From 66-474 sp036279975 (GTDB lineage Bacteria > Pseudomonadota > Gammaproteobacteria > Xanthomonadales > Rhodanobacteraceae): a stretch of DNA of 63,552 bases. The notes below the pieces were generated by a model. The model made no database searches. It had not been told where the DNA came from and worked only from the letters and a program-made list of their open reading frames with translations. The position numbers and the translations under genes were made by a program. The DNA lies in the NCBI GenBank assembly GCA_036279975.1, contig DASURP010000013.1, forward strand, positions 1 through 63,552. The letters run 5' to 3'. Below, one piece after another: positions 14,979 to 23,047 of the stretch (positions within the stretch are counted from its first letter, which is position 1; every line of letters begins with the position of its first letter).

Positions 14979-15449
14979 TCAGGCGGGCTTGCTCACCATC
15001 AGCCAGAAAATAACGATGACACCGAGAAACGCCGGCCAGCCCAGCCAGAACCACCAGCGCATGACGCGGTGATAACCCGCACCCAATGGCGCCTCGGCCG
15101 CGACGGCTGCGAGCGCCAGATTGCGTGCGCGCATCTGCAACCACAGCACCGGCAGCCAGCATACGCCAGCCACGAAGAACAGCACCAGGGCCGCTTTCAG
15201 CCACAACGTCGAAAGCTCGATCCCCAGTCGGGATGCAAGCCACAGGCCGGTGGCCAGTTGCACGACGACCGCCGGCGCGGTGAAGCATGCATCCGCGATG
15301 ACGACGGTGCGCGCAGTGCCGGCAATCAGCGCAGGATCGCCTTGCCGGTGCGCCCGCCACATGAAGAAGGCGATGCCGAGCCCCGTGCCGAACAGCAGCG
15401 TCGAAGACAGGATGTGCACCCATTTCACCCAGAGATAGACCACGTTCAC
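14979..15449 (-). CDS. DUF2269 family integral membrane protein
   Basis: A 156-residue four-helix membrane protein beginning MNVVYLWVKWVHILSSTLLFGTG in two runs (WVKWVHILSS, FGTGLGIAFFMWRA). The early KWVHILSS-type histidine and FFMWRAH are typical of DUF2269 proteins, which resemble HemJ/CopD-like folds. No function is established. Its start overlaps the stop of the upstream SDR-DoxX gene by 4 nt, and the two are probably one transcription unit. In other genomes DUF2269 is commonly found with this SDR-DoxX partner, suggesting one membrane process. Confidence 0.82.
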   Translation of the reverse strand: MNVVYLWVKWVHILSSTLLFGTGLGIAFFMWRAHRQGDPALIAGTARTVVIADACFTAPAVVVQLATGLWLASRLGIELSTLWLKAALVLFFVAGVCWLPVLWLQMRARNLALAAVAAEAPLGAGYHRVMRWWFWLGWPAFLGVIVIFWLMVSKPA

Positions 15450-16738
15450 CTCCGGTCATCCAGCACCCACAGTACCGCAATCGCTGGCAGAACCACGATG
15501 TTCTTGGCCAGTCCGCCCAGCGGTGCCAACCAGGCCGCCGGCAACCACAGACTGAATGCGATCGTGTAAACCACCACGCTCGCTGCCATGCCCGCCAGCG
15601 CCCAGCGTGTGCGCCAGCCGCTGGCAAGCCAGACTGCAAGCACCAGATCCACCACTGCGGCGCTTCGTGCCAGAGCGAGTGCAGGCAGGGCCGGCAAGGC
15701 AGCGCCCGTTACCGCCGCGATGTCCGTGTTGCCAGCGAGCAGGCCCGCAAGGCCCGAGAGGAGCCACAGCCCCGCCAGCGCCGCGCGCAGCAAGGGCGCG
15801 AGAAAATACAGGCGCGCGTGCCAGCGGTCCTGGACCCGGGCCGGGTGCAGTAAAAGGCTTTCGGCGAGCGCGCGTGGCGCGAAGCCGAACGCCGCCTCGA
15901 CCCGCTTCGGGGCATAGGGTGCGGTGACATTGCCGCGCCGGAGCATGCGCCACATCGTTGCGCCCAGCGGGCCGCGGCCGAGGTGTTCGGCGATCGCGGC
16001 CGCCAGTGAAACCAGCCACGTCGGCACCTCCCGGACGCGCGTGCCCGGGACGCGCAGCCACTTCCGCCACTGTTGCAGGTACCCGCGCAACGAAACCGGC
16101 GACGGGCCGCCCGCTTCGAACATTCCGCCTACATCGGATTCGACCGCGCGCACCACCAGCTCGGCCAGATCCCGCGCGTCCAGCGGTTGCAAGAGCCAAT
16201 GTCCATCGCCCGGAAGCCAGACGCCGCACGGCAGCGCCGCCAATGCGCGCAGCAACGAGCTGCCGCCATACGACCCTTCCGCTGCATGGACGACCGAGGG
16301 CCGCAGCACCACCGCGCTCAGGGGCATTTCCAGCAAAGCTGCATCGAAACGGTGTTTCGAGGCGATGAATTCCCCGTCTCGGGGATCACCCAGCGCCGAG
16401 ACCTGCACGAATCGGCGTACGCCCCTGCCGACGCAGGCTTGCGCCAATGCCACTGGCCCGCGCACGTGCACCGCGTCGAAGGTTTGCGCGCCCCGTTCAC
16501 GCAGGATGCCCGCGGCGTTGACCACCACATCCACCTCCTGCAACGCATCGTCCCATTGTTCCGGGACCATCATCCTGGACAGGTCGCAGCGGCGCTCCTC
16601 GTCGGAGCCGGATTCGGGGCTGCGAACGCCGGCCAGTACGCGATAACCCCGTTCGCGCAGGTGGGCGGCGATGCAGCTGCCCAGGAAGCCTCGCGCTCCG
16701 ATCACCAGCACCGTGGCCCGACACGCCCCCGGAATCAT
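15446..16738 (-). CDS. NAD(P)-binding SDR fused to a DoxX-like membrane domain
   Basis: Residues 1-270 or so form an atypical extended SDR (NmrA/complex-I-NDUFA9-like): VLVIGARGFLGSCIA is the nucleotide loop, followed by VVVNAAGI, and SKHRFDAAL in place of a strict YxxxK. Residues about 290-430 hold four hydrophobic helices of the DoxX-like type (LYFLAPLLRAALAGLWLLSG split, PALALARSAAVVDLVLA). ATG 16738 is chosen over an upstream in-frame codon because AAGGAG lies 10 nt before it and it leaves speA intact. The soluble SDR may act on a membrane or quinone-like substrate; this is inference. It is probably co-transcribed with the DUF2269 gene, and speA ends 25 bp upstream. Confidence 0.85.
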   Translation of the reverse strand: MIPGACRATVLVIGARGFLGSCIAAHLRERGYRVLAGVRSPESGSDEERRCDLSRMMVPEQWDDALQEVDVVVNAAGILRERGAQTFDAVHVRGPVALAQACVGRGVRRFVQVSALGDPRDGEFIASKHRFDAALLEMPLSAVVLRPSVVHAAEGSYGGSSLLRALAALPCGVWLPGDGHWLLQPLDARDLAELVVRAVESDVGGMFEAGGPSPVSLRGYLQQWRKWLRVPGTRVREVPTWLVSLAAAIAEHLGRGPLGATMWRMLRRGNVTAPYAPKRVEAAFGFAPRALAESLLLHPARVQDRWHARLYFLAPLLRAALAGLWLLSGLAGLLAGNTDIAAVTGAALPALPALALARSAAVVDLVLAVWLASGWRTRWALAGMAASVVVYTIAFSLWLPAAWLAPLGGLAKNIVVLPAIAVLWVLDDRR

Positions 16739-16763
16739 GTCGATATCGCTCCTTGCCGTGGTT

Positions 16764-18680
16764 CTATCCGCGAGGCAATGCCGCTTCGGCAAGATACGTA
16801 TAGCCGGTCAGGCCCGCTTCCAGCGCAGCCTCGATACGAGTCGCGTCTGCGCCGGTCACGCCGGCGTGCGCGAGCTTGTCGCGATACGCCGCGCGCAGGT
16901 CATCGGGTTTGTAGCCGACGTAGTCGAGCAGCATGTCGGCGGAATCGCCGCGGCGCGCGCCGTCGAGCGTGAAGCTGTCGCCGTCGATGCGCACGTTCAC
17001 CGCATCGGTGTCGCCGAAAAGGTTGTGGATGTCGCCCAGGGTTTCCTGGTAAGCGCCGACCAGGAAGATGCCGAGCCGATAAGGTTCGCCGGACCGCAAT
17101 GCGTGCAGCGGCAGGCTGACGTCGAGGTCGCCGGATTCGACGTAGGTGTCGATGCGTCCATCGGAATCGCAGGTGAGATCGACCAGGGTGCCGCGCCGCG
17201 TCGGTTGCTCATCCAGCCGCGTAAGCGGCATGATCGGGAAGATCTGGTCGATCGCCCACACGTCCGGGATCGATTCGAACACCGAAAAATTGCAGAAGTA
17301 TTTGTCGACCAGCTTCACGTCGAGCGCGTCGATGATTTCGCGGTGCGAACGCTCGTCCGCTTTCAGGTGCGCGCGCACGCCGAGCGCGATGGCGTGGAAC
17401 AACGCATCGAGCTTCGCGCGCTCGGCGAGGTCCAGCGCACCCTGCGCGTACAGCAATTGCCCTTCGTGCAGGTACTGCTGGGCGTCCTGCCAGACCTCGC
17501 GCACCGGGCGCGTGCCGAGCGCGGCCAGGGTGTCGCGCAGCGATTTCAACACAGGAGATTCGTTGGCCGTCGCTGGCGGCACCGTGTCATCCGGCGCGGT
17601 TTCGACTTCGCTGACGTTGACAATGAGCACCGCGTGGTGCGCGGTCATGGCGCGTCCGGATTCGGTCAGCACGCGTGGCGGATCGAGCTTCCATTCGGCG
17701 CACGCGGCCGCGAGCGGCGCAATCACGGCGTTGGCATACTGGTCGAGGTCGTAATTGATCGAGCACTCGCCGCGCGAACGGGTGCCTTCGTAGTCCACGC
17801 CGAGGCCGCCGCCGACGTCGACGTGGTCGAGCGGCAGGCCTGCCGCGCGCAGTTCGGCGAAATGCCGCACCGCCTCGCGCATGCCGGCCGCAATGTCGCG
17901 CAGGTTGGAAATCTGCGAGCCCATGTGGAAGTGCAAAAGGCGCATCGTGTGGGTAAGATCCGCTTCGCGCAGGCGCCCGATGAGCGCCAGCAGTTGCGCG
18001 GGCGTCAGCCCGAACTTCGACTTGTCGCCGCCGGTGTTCTGCCATTTGCCGGCGCCGAGCGAGGCCAGCCGCACGCGCACGCCGAGCTTCGGTTCGACGC
18101 CGAGCGCTTTCGATTGCTCGATCACGTGCTCGAGTTCGGACGGCTTCTCGATCACGATCACCACGTCGATGCCGAGCTGGCGGCCGATCAGGGCGATGCG
18201 GATGTATTCGGCGTCCTTGTAGCCATTGCAGACCACCAGCGAACCTGGCTGTGCCAGGCCCAGCACCGCCAGCAGTTCCGGTTTGGAGCCGGCTTCCAGC
18301 CCGAAGCCGGTACCCGCGGCGCGTGGCGACACTGGGCCGCTGGCCAGCGTTTCGGCGACCGCGCGCTGCTGGTTGACCTTGATGGGGTACAAGGCGGTGT
18401 AGCCGCCCGGGTACGCGTGCGTGCGCATCGCATCGCCGAACGCGGCACGCAGGCGCGCACGCCGATCCAGCAGGATGTCTGGGAAGCGCAGCAACAGCGG
18501 CAGGCGCAGGCCGAGTCCCTGCGCGCGGGCAACGGCGTCGTCGAGCGCGATGGCCGGGCCGTCCACGCCCTGCGGCCGCATCACGGCACGGCCGTCGGCG
18601 CCGATATCGACGTAACCGTCGCTCCAGTGCGGGACGGAATAGGCAAGGCGGGCGGCATCGATGTTCCAGGCGTTCGTCAT
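16764..18680 (-). CDS. speA: Biosynthetic arginine decarboxylase
   Basis: SpeA is the PLP- and Mg2+-dependent fold-III decarboxylase making agmatine from arginine, the entry to putrescine. The 638-residue length is typical of the biosynthetic enzyme. The PLP lysine is in LYPIKVNQQ (about residue 104). Other marks are GSKPELLAVL, HFHMGSQISN, HVDVGGGLGVDYEGT and the C-terminal active-site region VDLTCDSDG. ATG 18680 has GGAG upstream; the frame extends further 5' but lacks family similarity. It is divergent from speE with a symmetric inverted repeat between them. No speB (agmatinase) or aguA/aguB is in the window. Confidence 0.97.
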   Translation of the reverse strand: MTNAWNIDAARLAYSVPHWSDGYVDIGADGRAVMRPQGVDGPAIALDDAVARAQGLGLRLPLLLRFPDILLDRRARLRAAFGDAMRTHAYPGGYTALYPIKVNQQRAVAETLASGPVSPRAAGTGFGLEAGSKPELLAVLGLAQPGSLVVCNGYKDAEYIRIALIGRQLGIDVVIVIEKPSELEHVIEQSKALGVEPKLGVRVRLASLGAGKWQNTGGDKSKFGLTPAQLLALIGRLREADLTHTMRLLHFHMGSQISNLRDIAAGMREAVRHFAELRAAGLPLDHVDVGGGLGVDYEGTRSRGECSINYDLDQYANAVIAPLAAACAEWKLDPPRVLTESGRAMTAHHAVLIVNVSEVETAPDDTVPPATANESPVLKSLRDTLAALGTRPVREVWQDAQQYLHEGQLLYAQGALDLAERAKLDALFHAIALGVRAHLKADERSHREIIDALDVKLVDKYFCNFSVFESIPDVWAIDQIFPIMPLTRLDEQPTRRGTLVDLTCDSDGRIDTYVESGDLDVSLPLHALRSGEPYRLGIFLVGAYQETLGDIHNLFGDTDAVNVRIDGDSFTLDGARRGDSADMLLDYVGYKPDDLRAAYRDKLAHAGVTGADATRIEAALEAGLTGYTYLAEAALPRG

Positions 18681-18781
18681 CGAAGGTCTCCGGATAACGA
18701 GGGGCGGAACGTCGCAGCGGCGGGCCTTGACGCAACGTGTTTGCCGACCGGAAGCCACCGACGCCGCGGGATCGACGCGTC

Positions 18782-18816
18782 ATTGTAACGCGTGGCTCCG
18801 GGCCGGCCGTTACAAT
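18782..18816. promoter_or_regulatory. Divergent speA/speE promoters with a perfect 8-bp inverted repeat
   Basis: ATTGTAAC (18782-18789) and GTTACAAT (18809-18816) are exact inverted repeats with a 19-bp centre. Each arm carries a TACAAT -10 hexamer, one pointing at speA and one at speE, so the two promoters may be overlapping mirror images. -35 elements are poor. The layout would let one bound factor, or polymerase itself, control both polyamine genes. Confidence 0.45.
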
Positions 18817-18843
18817 CAGCCGTTCTCCAACAGGATTTCCGGC

Positions 18844-19689
18844 ATGTCCGACTGGTTCACCGAACAGCACGAGGCTTCCGGATCGTCGATCGGCTATCGC
18901 ATCGGCGCAAAGCTCGCCGACGAACAGACGCCGTTCCAGCACATCGAGGTTTACGCCACCACCGACTGGGGCAACCTGATGGTGATCGACGGCTGCACGA
19001 TGCTGACCAGCCGCGACAATTTCCTGTACCACGAAATGATGACCCACCCGGCGCTGTACACGCACGCGGCGCCGCGCAACGTGGTGATCATCGGCGGCGG
19101 CGATTGCGGCACGCTGCGCGAAGTGTTGCGGCACCCGGAAGTCGAATCGGTGGTACAGATCGACATAGACGAGCGCGTCACCCGGCTTGCCGAAAAATAT
19201 TTCCCGGAACTGTGCGAATCCAACGCCGACCCGCGCGCCAGGCTGTTGTTCGACGACGGCATCAAGTACATGGCGGATGCGGCCGCCGATTCCCTCGACG
19301 TGGTGATCGTCGATTCCACCGATCCGGTCGGTCCCGCCGAAGGCCTTTTCAACGCGAAATTTTATGCAAGCTGCTTCCGCGCGCTGCGCGAAGGCGGCAT
19401 CCTGGTGCAGCAATCGGAATCGCCGCTGGTGCTGCTGGACCTGATCCAGTCCATGCACAAGGCGATGCGCGGGGTCGGCTTCTCCACCACCCGCACCCTG
19501 CCGTTCCCGCAACCGTGCTACCCGACTGGCTGGTGGAGCTGCACCCTGGCGCGCAAGGGTGGCTCGCTCACGGCCTTCCGCGAGCGCGATGTGGCCGGCA
19601 AGCCATTCGCGACGCGCTACTACAACGCAGACATGCATCGTGCCTCGCTGGCGCAGCCGGAGTTCATGCGGGAGGCGCTTTCCGGATAG
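18844..19689 (+). CDS. speE: Spermidine synthase (polyamine aminopropyltransferase)
   Basis: SpeE transfers the aminopropyl group of decarboxylated S-adenosylmethionine to putrescine. The 281-residue enzyme begins MSDWFTEQHE with the usual YRI...FQHIEVY strand. It carries the dcSAM motif IIGGGDCGTLREVL, the acidic pair region VVQIDIDERV, the catalytic VIVDSTDPVGPAEGLF and the substrate-site PCYPTGWWS. A TACAAT -10 lies 27 nt before the ATG, with CAGGATT as a moderate Shine-Dalgarno. It is divergent from speA, so putrescine supply and use sit together. No speD is in the window. Confidence 0.96.
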   Translation: MSDWFTEQHEASGSSIGYRIGAKLADEQTPFQHIEVYATTDWGNLMVIDGCTMLTSRDNFLYHEMMTHPALYTHAAPRNVVIIGGGDCGTLREVLRHPEVESVVQIDIDERVTRLAEKYFPELCESNADPRARLLFDDGIKYMADAAADSLDVVIVDSTDPVGPAEGLFNAKFYASCFRALREGGILVQQSESPLVLLDLIQSMHKAMRGVGFSTTRTLPFPQPCYPTGWWSCTLARKGGSLTAFRERDVAGKPFATRYYNADMHRASLAQPEFMREALSG

Positions 19690-19710
19690 ATGCCGTTGCA
19701 GGGGAATGTA

Positions 19711-20802
19711 ATGAACTGGATCCGTGTCGCCGTAATGAACTGGTTGCTGCTGCCGATGGCTGCGTTGGCCGTCCAGCCGGCACCCGCGACCTCGGTACCA
19801 TCGCACGCCGCCACGGCCGACAAGGCTGGCGCGAACACGTACCTTGCCTGGCGTGATCACGCGGTGGCCGCTCTCGCCGGGCGGGGTGATGCGGACGGCT
19901 ACTTCGGCGCAGCAATGCTGGTGCACGGAACGGCTAGCGGAAAGTACGTGCAGGATGCGGCGCGCGTCGCGCCGGACGATCCCGACGTGGCCTGGATGAA
20001 ATGGTGGAAATGTCCGTTGCTTCCGGGTTGCGATCCTGCCGTCGCGATCTCGCACGTCCGTGAGCTGGAGCCGGACAACGCGGCGGCTTGGATACCGGAC
20101 GTGAAGTCGGCCATGGCCTCGGGCGACCCCTTCAAGGTCACGGATGCACTGAATGAGGTCGCGAGCCGGGACCGCTTCGACGACCACGCCTGGTCGATCG
20201 GACGACGTGCAGGGCTTGCGACGATCGCGTTGCAGCCCCCACCCGAACCGCGTGTGTCAGAGGCCAGCAGGCTCCTGTTCGACATTGCAAACGCGGGCCA
20301 CCCGATGGGCATGGGCGGCGTCTATCGCCTCACGGTCGCGTGTTCGAACCTGCTGTTCTTCCGGGCGCGCTTCCAGGCCTGCAAGGCCATTGCCGGGCTC
20401 CTGCAGCACAGCGGAGACCGGCAGTACGCATCGATCGGGGTGGCCTTGGCCTATCTGCTCTTGCAGCCCGAGGTGTACCTGGAACCCGGACAGTCCTCCA
20501 GCACCGGGGTCGCCGCAGAGGCGCCGGTCGCGTCCGTTCCCGACGTGGCATCGGCGTCCGGGAATCCCGAAGTGGCCTCGCTCATATCACGCCATCGAGC
20601 GTTCGTGTGGCGCACCCTGAAATGGGTGAAGCTCCAACTCGAGATCGATGAGGATCCCACGCTTGCGAAGACGGTGCAGAATGCCATCCGCTCGCAACCC
20701 AACCAAATCGCCATGATCGCGACTGTATTGAAGGAACGCGGCGTTCCGCTTGCGCCGCCGGAAGGCTGGGATCCCGCCAACGCGGCATCTACCGGCAAGT
20801 AG
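19711..20802 (+). CDS. Exported protein of unknown function, tandem paralogue 1
   Basis: I recognise no family. The product (363 residues from ATG 19711, with a GGGG-containing ribosome site) has an N-terminal hydrophobic signal (VMNWLLLPMAALAVQPAPA), then a mainly helical, Ala-rich body. It contains a pair of cysteines in WKCPLLPGCDP and TPR-like spacing (LEPDNAAAWIPDV). A shared core with the next gene is visible: YFGAAMLVHG here against YLLGAAILAKP there, a Cys-containing W-x-(3-10)-C-P block, and a helix with D-D-H/Y after an AxRxxxA stretch. A tandem duplication is likely. Location is probably the periplasm. It follows speE by 21 bp and may be read from it. Confidence 0.75.
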   Translation: MNWIRVAVMNWLLLPMAALAVQPAPATSVPSHAATADKAGANTYLAWRDHAVAALAGRGDADGYFGAAMLVHGTASGKYVQDAARVAPDDPDVAWMKWWKCPLLPGCDPAVAISHVRELEPDNAAAWIPDVKSAMASGDPFKVTDALNEVASRDRFDDHAWSIGRRAGLATIALQPPPEPRVSEASRLLFDIANAGHPMGMGGVYRLTVACSNLLFFRARFQACKAIAGLLQHSGDRQYASIGVALAYLLLQPEVYLEPGQSSSTGVAAEAPVASVPDVASASGNPEVASLISRHRAFVWRTLKWVKLQLEIDEDPTLAKTVQNAIRSQPNQIAMIATVLKERGVPLAPPEGWDPANAASTGK

Positions 20803-20854
20803 GCATTCATCCGTGGATGGGTACCTTCGACTGTTGCCGACACTGGATCGATCC

Positions 20855-21931
20855 ATGCGCCAAGCCACCATCGTTGTCCTTTCGCTCGCCATGACAGCCA
20901 TCGCGAACATCGCTTTCACGGCATCCCCGCAGGCTGCGGCGCAATCTGCCGCGAGCACGGCCATGCCCGATGCCTCCGCGCCGAACCTATCGCCCGCCGA
21001 TCGCAAGCGCGCCAACGCGATCGAGCAGTACCAGCACGACTTGGTCAACGTCGTCGCGCTGCGGGCCGATCCGGATTACCTGCTGGGCGCCGCGATCCTC
21101 GCCAAGCCGCTCGAAAACCGGACGCCCGGTCTCGATTTCGACGACTTGAGCCAGCGTGCCGCGTCTGCGACCGGCGCCGGCCCCGCGACCCGCTGGGCGC
21201 GCCTGGGTGCGTGCAAGACCCAGGACGACTGCCCGAATGCGGAGGCGTTCGACTGGCTGAAGCAGCATGCCGCCGGCAATGCGGCGGTGTGGGTGGTCGC
21301 GATGGACGTCGCCGCCCGCGACCAGGACGACAAGGCCGAGCGCGCCGCGTTCAAGCGCGCGGTCGCTGCGCGGACCTACGACGACTATTACGGCATGGCG
21401 CTGGCCGGCGTGGCCAGGGCGGTGGCGGTATTGCCGCCGCTGGCGGACACCACCGATGGCGCGCACGGCGGCCAGCCCGACAATCCCGATGGCGTGCGCC
21501 TGCTGGTCGCGGTCATGAGTACCCGTGCGCACGCACGTCCCCAGTTCGGGCCGCTGGAGGATTTCTGCAGCAAGCAGGCGACGGACAAGCATGCCGGGAT
21601 CAAGGCCGATTGCCTGAAACTCGCGCACACCCTGCAATGGGGTTCGAGTCCGATCGCGCGGGCGGTGGGCCTGCGCATCCAGGGCGAACTCGATCCCGGC
21701 GCCAGCGCCGGCAGTGACCTGGCCAGCAGGAATCTCGCCTGGCAGGTGCACCAGTATTCGGGGCTGCTGCAGCGCGGGCTCACCGACGGTACGCTCGCCT
21801 CGCAATGGCTCACGATGGCGCGCAACGGCGGTACCGAGCTCAGCCTGATCCTGGCCACCTTGCGCGCCAACGGCATCTCGACCGACGCGCCCGCCAGCGG
21901 TCCTGCGCCGGCTGCTTCCAACGGCGAGTGA
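20855..21931 (+). CDS. Exported protein of unknown function, tandem paralogue 2
   Basis: The 358-residue product starts at ATG 20855 with a clear signal peptide (MRQATIVVLSLAMTAIAN, cleavage near SPQAAAQ). The body matches the preceding gene in layout: PDYLLGAAILAKP, a CKTQDDCPN cysteine pair where the neighbour has CPLLPGC, and an AAVWVVAMDVAARDQDD helix. A C-terminal LAWQVHQYSGLLQRG segment and an Ala/Pro tail follow. It also has a third and fourth cysteine (EDFCSKQ, KADCLKL). No catalytic motif is seen. These look like helical solenoid (TPR/SEL1-like) envelope proteins, but that is inference. The next gene starts 12 bp later. Confidence 0.75.
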   Translation: MRQATIVVLSLAMTAIANIAFTASPQAAAQSAASTAMPDASAPNLSPADRKRANAIEQYQHDLVNVVALRADPDYLLGAAILAKPLENRTPGLDFDDLSQRAASATGAGPATRWARLGACKTQDDCPNAEAFDWLKQHAAGNAAVWVVAMDVAARDQDDKAERAAFKRAVAARTYDDYYGMALAGVARAVAVLPPLADTTDGAHGGQPDNPDGVRLLVAVMSTRAHARPQFGPLEDFCSKQATDKHAGIKADCLKLAHTLQWGSSPIARAVGLRIQGELDPGASAGSDLASRNLAWQVHQYSGLLQRGLTDGTLASQWLTMARNGGTELSLILATLRANGISTDAPASGPAPAASNGE

Positions 21932-21943
21932 GTGGAACCGGCC

Positions 21944-22420
21944 ATGCGTGAAATCCTGTTGCTGCGGCACGCCGAGGCCATGCATGCAGGCCCCGATGGC
22001 CGTGACGTCGAGCGGCCGCTGAGCGTGCACGGCGAGGCCCAGGCGCGGGCGGTCGGCGCCTGGCTGGCCGGACAGGGTGCCGAACCGGGTGTGGTGCTCT
22101 GCTCGCCCGCGCGGCGCGCACAGATGACCGCCGATGCGGTCTGCCGCGCCTTGCGTACGCGTCCGCCACGCTTCCTGCCGGCGATCTATGAGGCCACGCC
22201 CGGCGAACTGCTGGCGTCGATCGAAACCCACGCGTCGGACGCCCGCCAGGTGTTGCTGGTCGGCCACAACCCGGGCCTCGAACAACTGCTTGCACTGCTG
22301 ACCGAAGGCCGTTCGGCCGGCGCGCGCGGCATGTCGCCCGCGGCGCTCGCGTGGCTGGAGCTGACCGACGACGTCCTGGAGCCCGGCCACGGCCGGTTGC
22401 GCGCGCTGTGGTCGCCGTGA
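21944..22420 (+). CDS. sixA: SixA-type phosphohistidine phosphatase
   Basis: SixA is a small histidine phosphatase that removes phosphate from histidine-phosphotransfer proteins; in E. coli it acts on NPr of the nitrogen phosphotransferase system. The 158-residue product opens REILLLRHAEA with the catalytic RHG-like RHA. It continues with DVERPLSVHGEAQARAVG, CSPARRAQMTADAV and the second catalytic histidine in VLLVGHNPGLE. ATG 21944 is preferred over the GTG directly after the previous stop. Its stop overlaps the next gene start (GTGA). The acquisition context with YceI and PLD genes gives no extra clue. Confidence 0.88.
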   Translation: MREILLLRHAEAMHAGPDGRDVERPLSVHGEAQARAVGAWLAGQGAEPGVVLCSPARRAQMTADAVCRALRTRPPRFLPAIYEATPGELLASIETHASDARQVLLVGHNPGLEQLLALLTEGRSAGARGMSPAALAWLELTDDVLEPGHGRLRALWSP

Positions 22421-23025
22421 AGTTCGCGTTGGCGTTCGCCTTGCTGCTGCCTGGTTTCGCGCAGGCAGCGCCCGCCGCCGCGTCGGAGGCATGGCCGATC
22501 GACGCAAGGCAATCGCGGGCGCAGTTCAGCGTACGCAAGTTCTGGTTCGCGCACGTGCATGGCATGTTCCCGGCGCTGATCGGCACCTTGCGCCGGATCG
22601 ACACCCCCCTCGGCGTCGACCTCGGCGAGGTCGATGCCACGATCAACGTCGCGGACCTGCGCATGGGCGACGCCGACGCCCTCGCGCATGCGCTCGGTCC
22701 CGGTTTCTTCGATGCCGCACGCTACCCTTATATCCGCTTCGAATCCGATCCGTTTCCATTGGACGAACTGGTGGCCGGCGGGACGCTGCGCGGCATGCTG
22801 GCGCTGCACGGGCGGCGCCAACCGGTGACGTTGGCGCTGCAATCCTCGGATTGCCCGCGCCAGCCGCTCGCATGCGTGATCCGGGTGCGCGGGACCATCT
22901 CGCGTTCCCAATTCGGAATGCGCGACTGGCGGGGCGTGTTGTCGGACAAGGTGACGCTCGACCTCAGGATCCGGCTGCTGCTTGACCGGACGCCGGCCCC
23001 GCCGCCCGGTGGCTCGGTGGGTTGA
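22417..23025 (+). CDS. YceI-family periplasmic lipid-binding-like protein
   Basis: YceI proteins are lipocalin-like beta-barrels that bind isoprenoid or polyprenyl lipids in the periplasm. The GTG at 22417 gives 202 residues with signal peptide FALAFALLLPGFAQA. The body has the family features: an opening WPIDARQSRAQFSVRKFWF strand, G-T-L-R with DATINVADLRMGD, ARYPYIRFESDPF, GTLRGMLALHGR and FGMRDWRGVLSDKVTL near the end. An internal disulfide is possible (SDCPRQPLAC). It overlaps sixA by 4 nt, implying co-translation. The ligand is unknown. Confidence 0.85.
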   Translation: MKFALAFALLLPGFAQAAPAAASEAWPIDARQSRAQFSVRKFWFAHVHGMFPALIGTLRRIDTPLGVDLGEVDATINVADLRMGDADALAHALGPGFFDAARYPYIRFESDPFPLDELVAGGTLRGMLALHGRRQPVTLALQSSDCPRQPLACVIRVRGTISRSQFGMRDWRGVLSDKVTLDLRIRLLLDRTPAPPPGGSVG

Positions 23026-23047
23026 CGCCGCACGTATCATGCGTGCG

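Noticed and set aside
16671..18788. A long plus-strand open frame across speA
   Set aside because: It is antisense to a clear arginine decarboxylase and has no family features.
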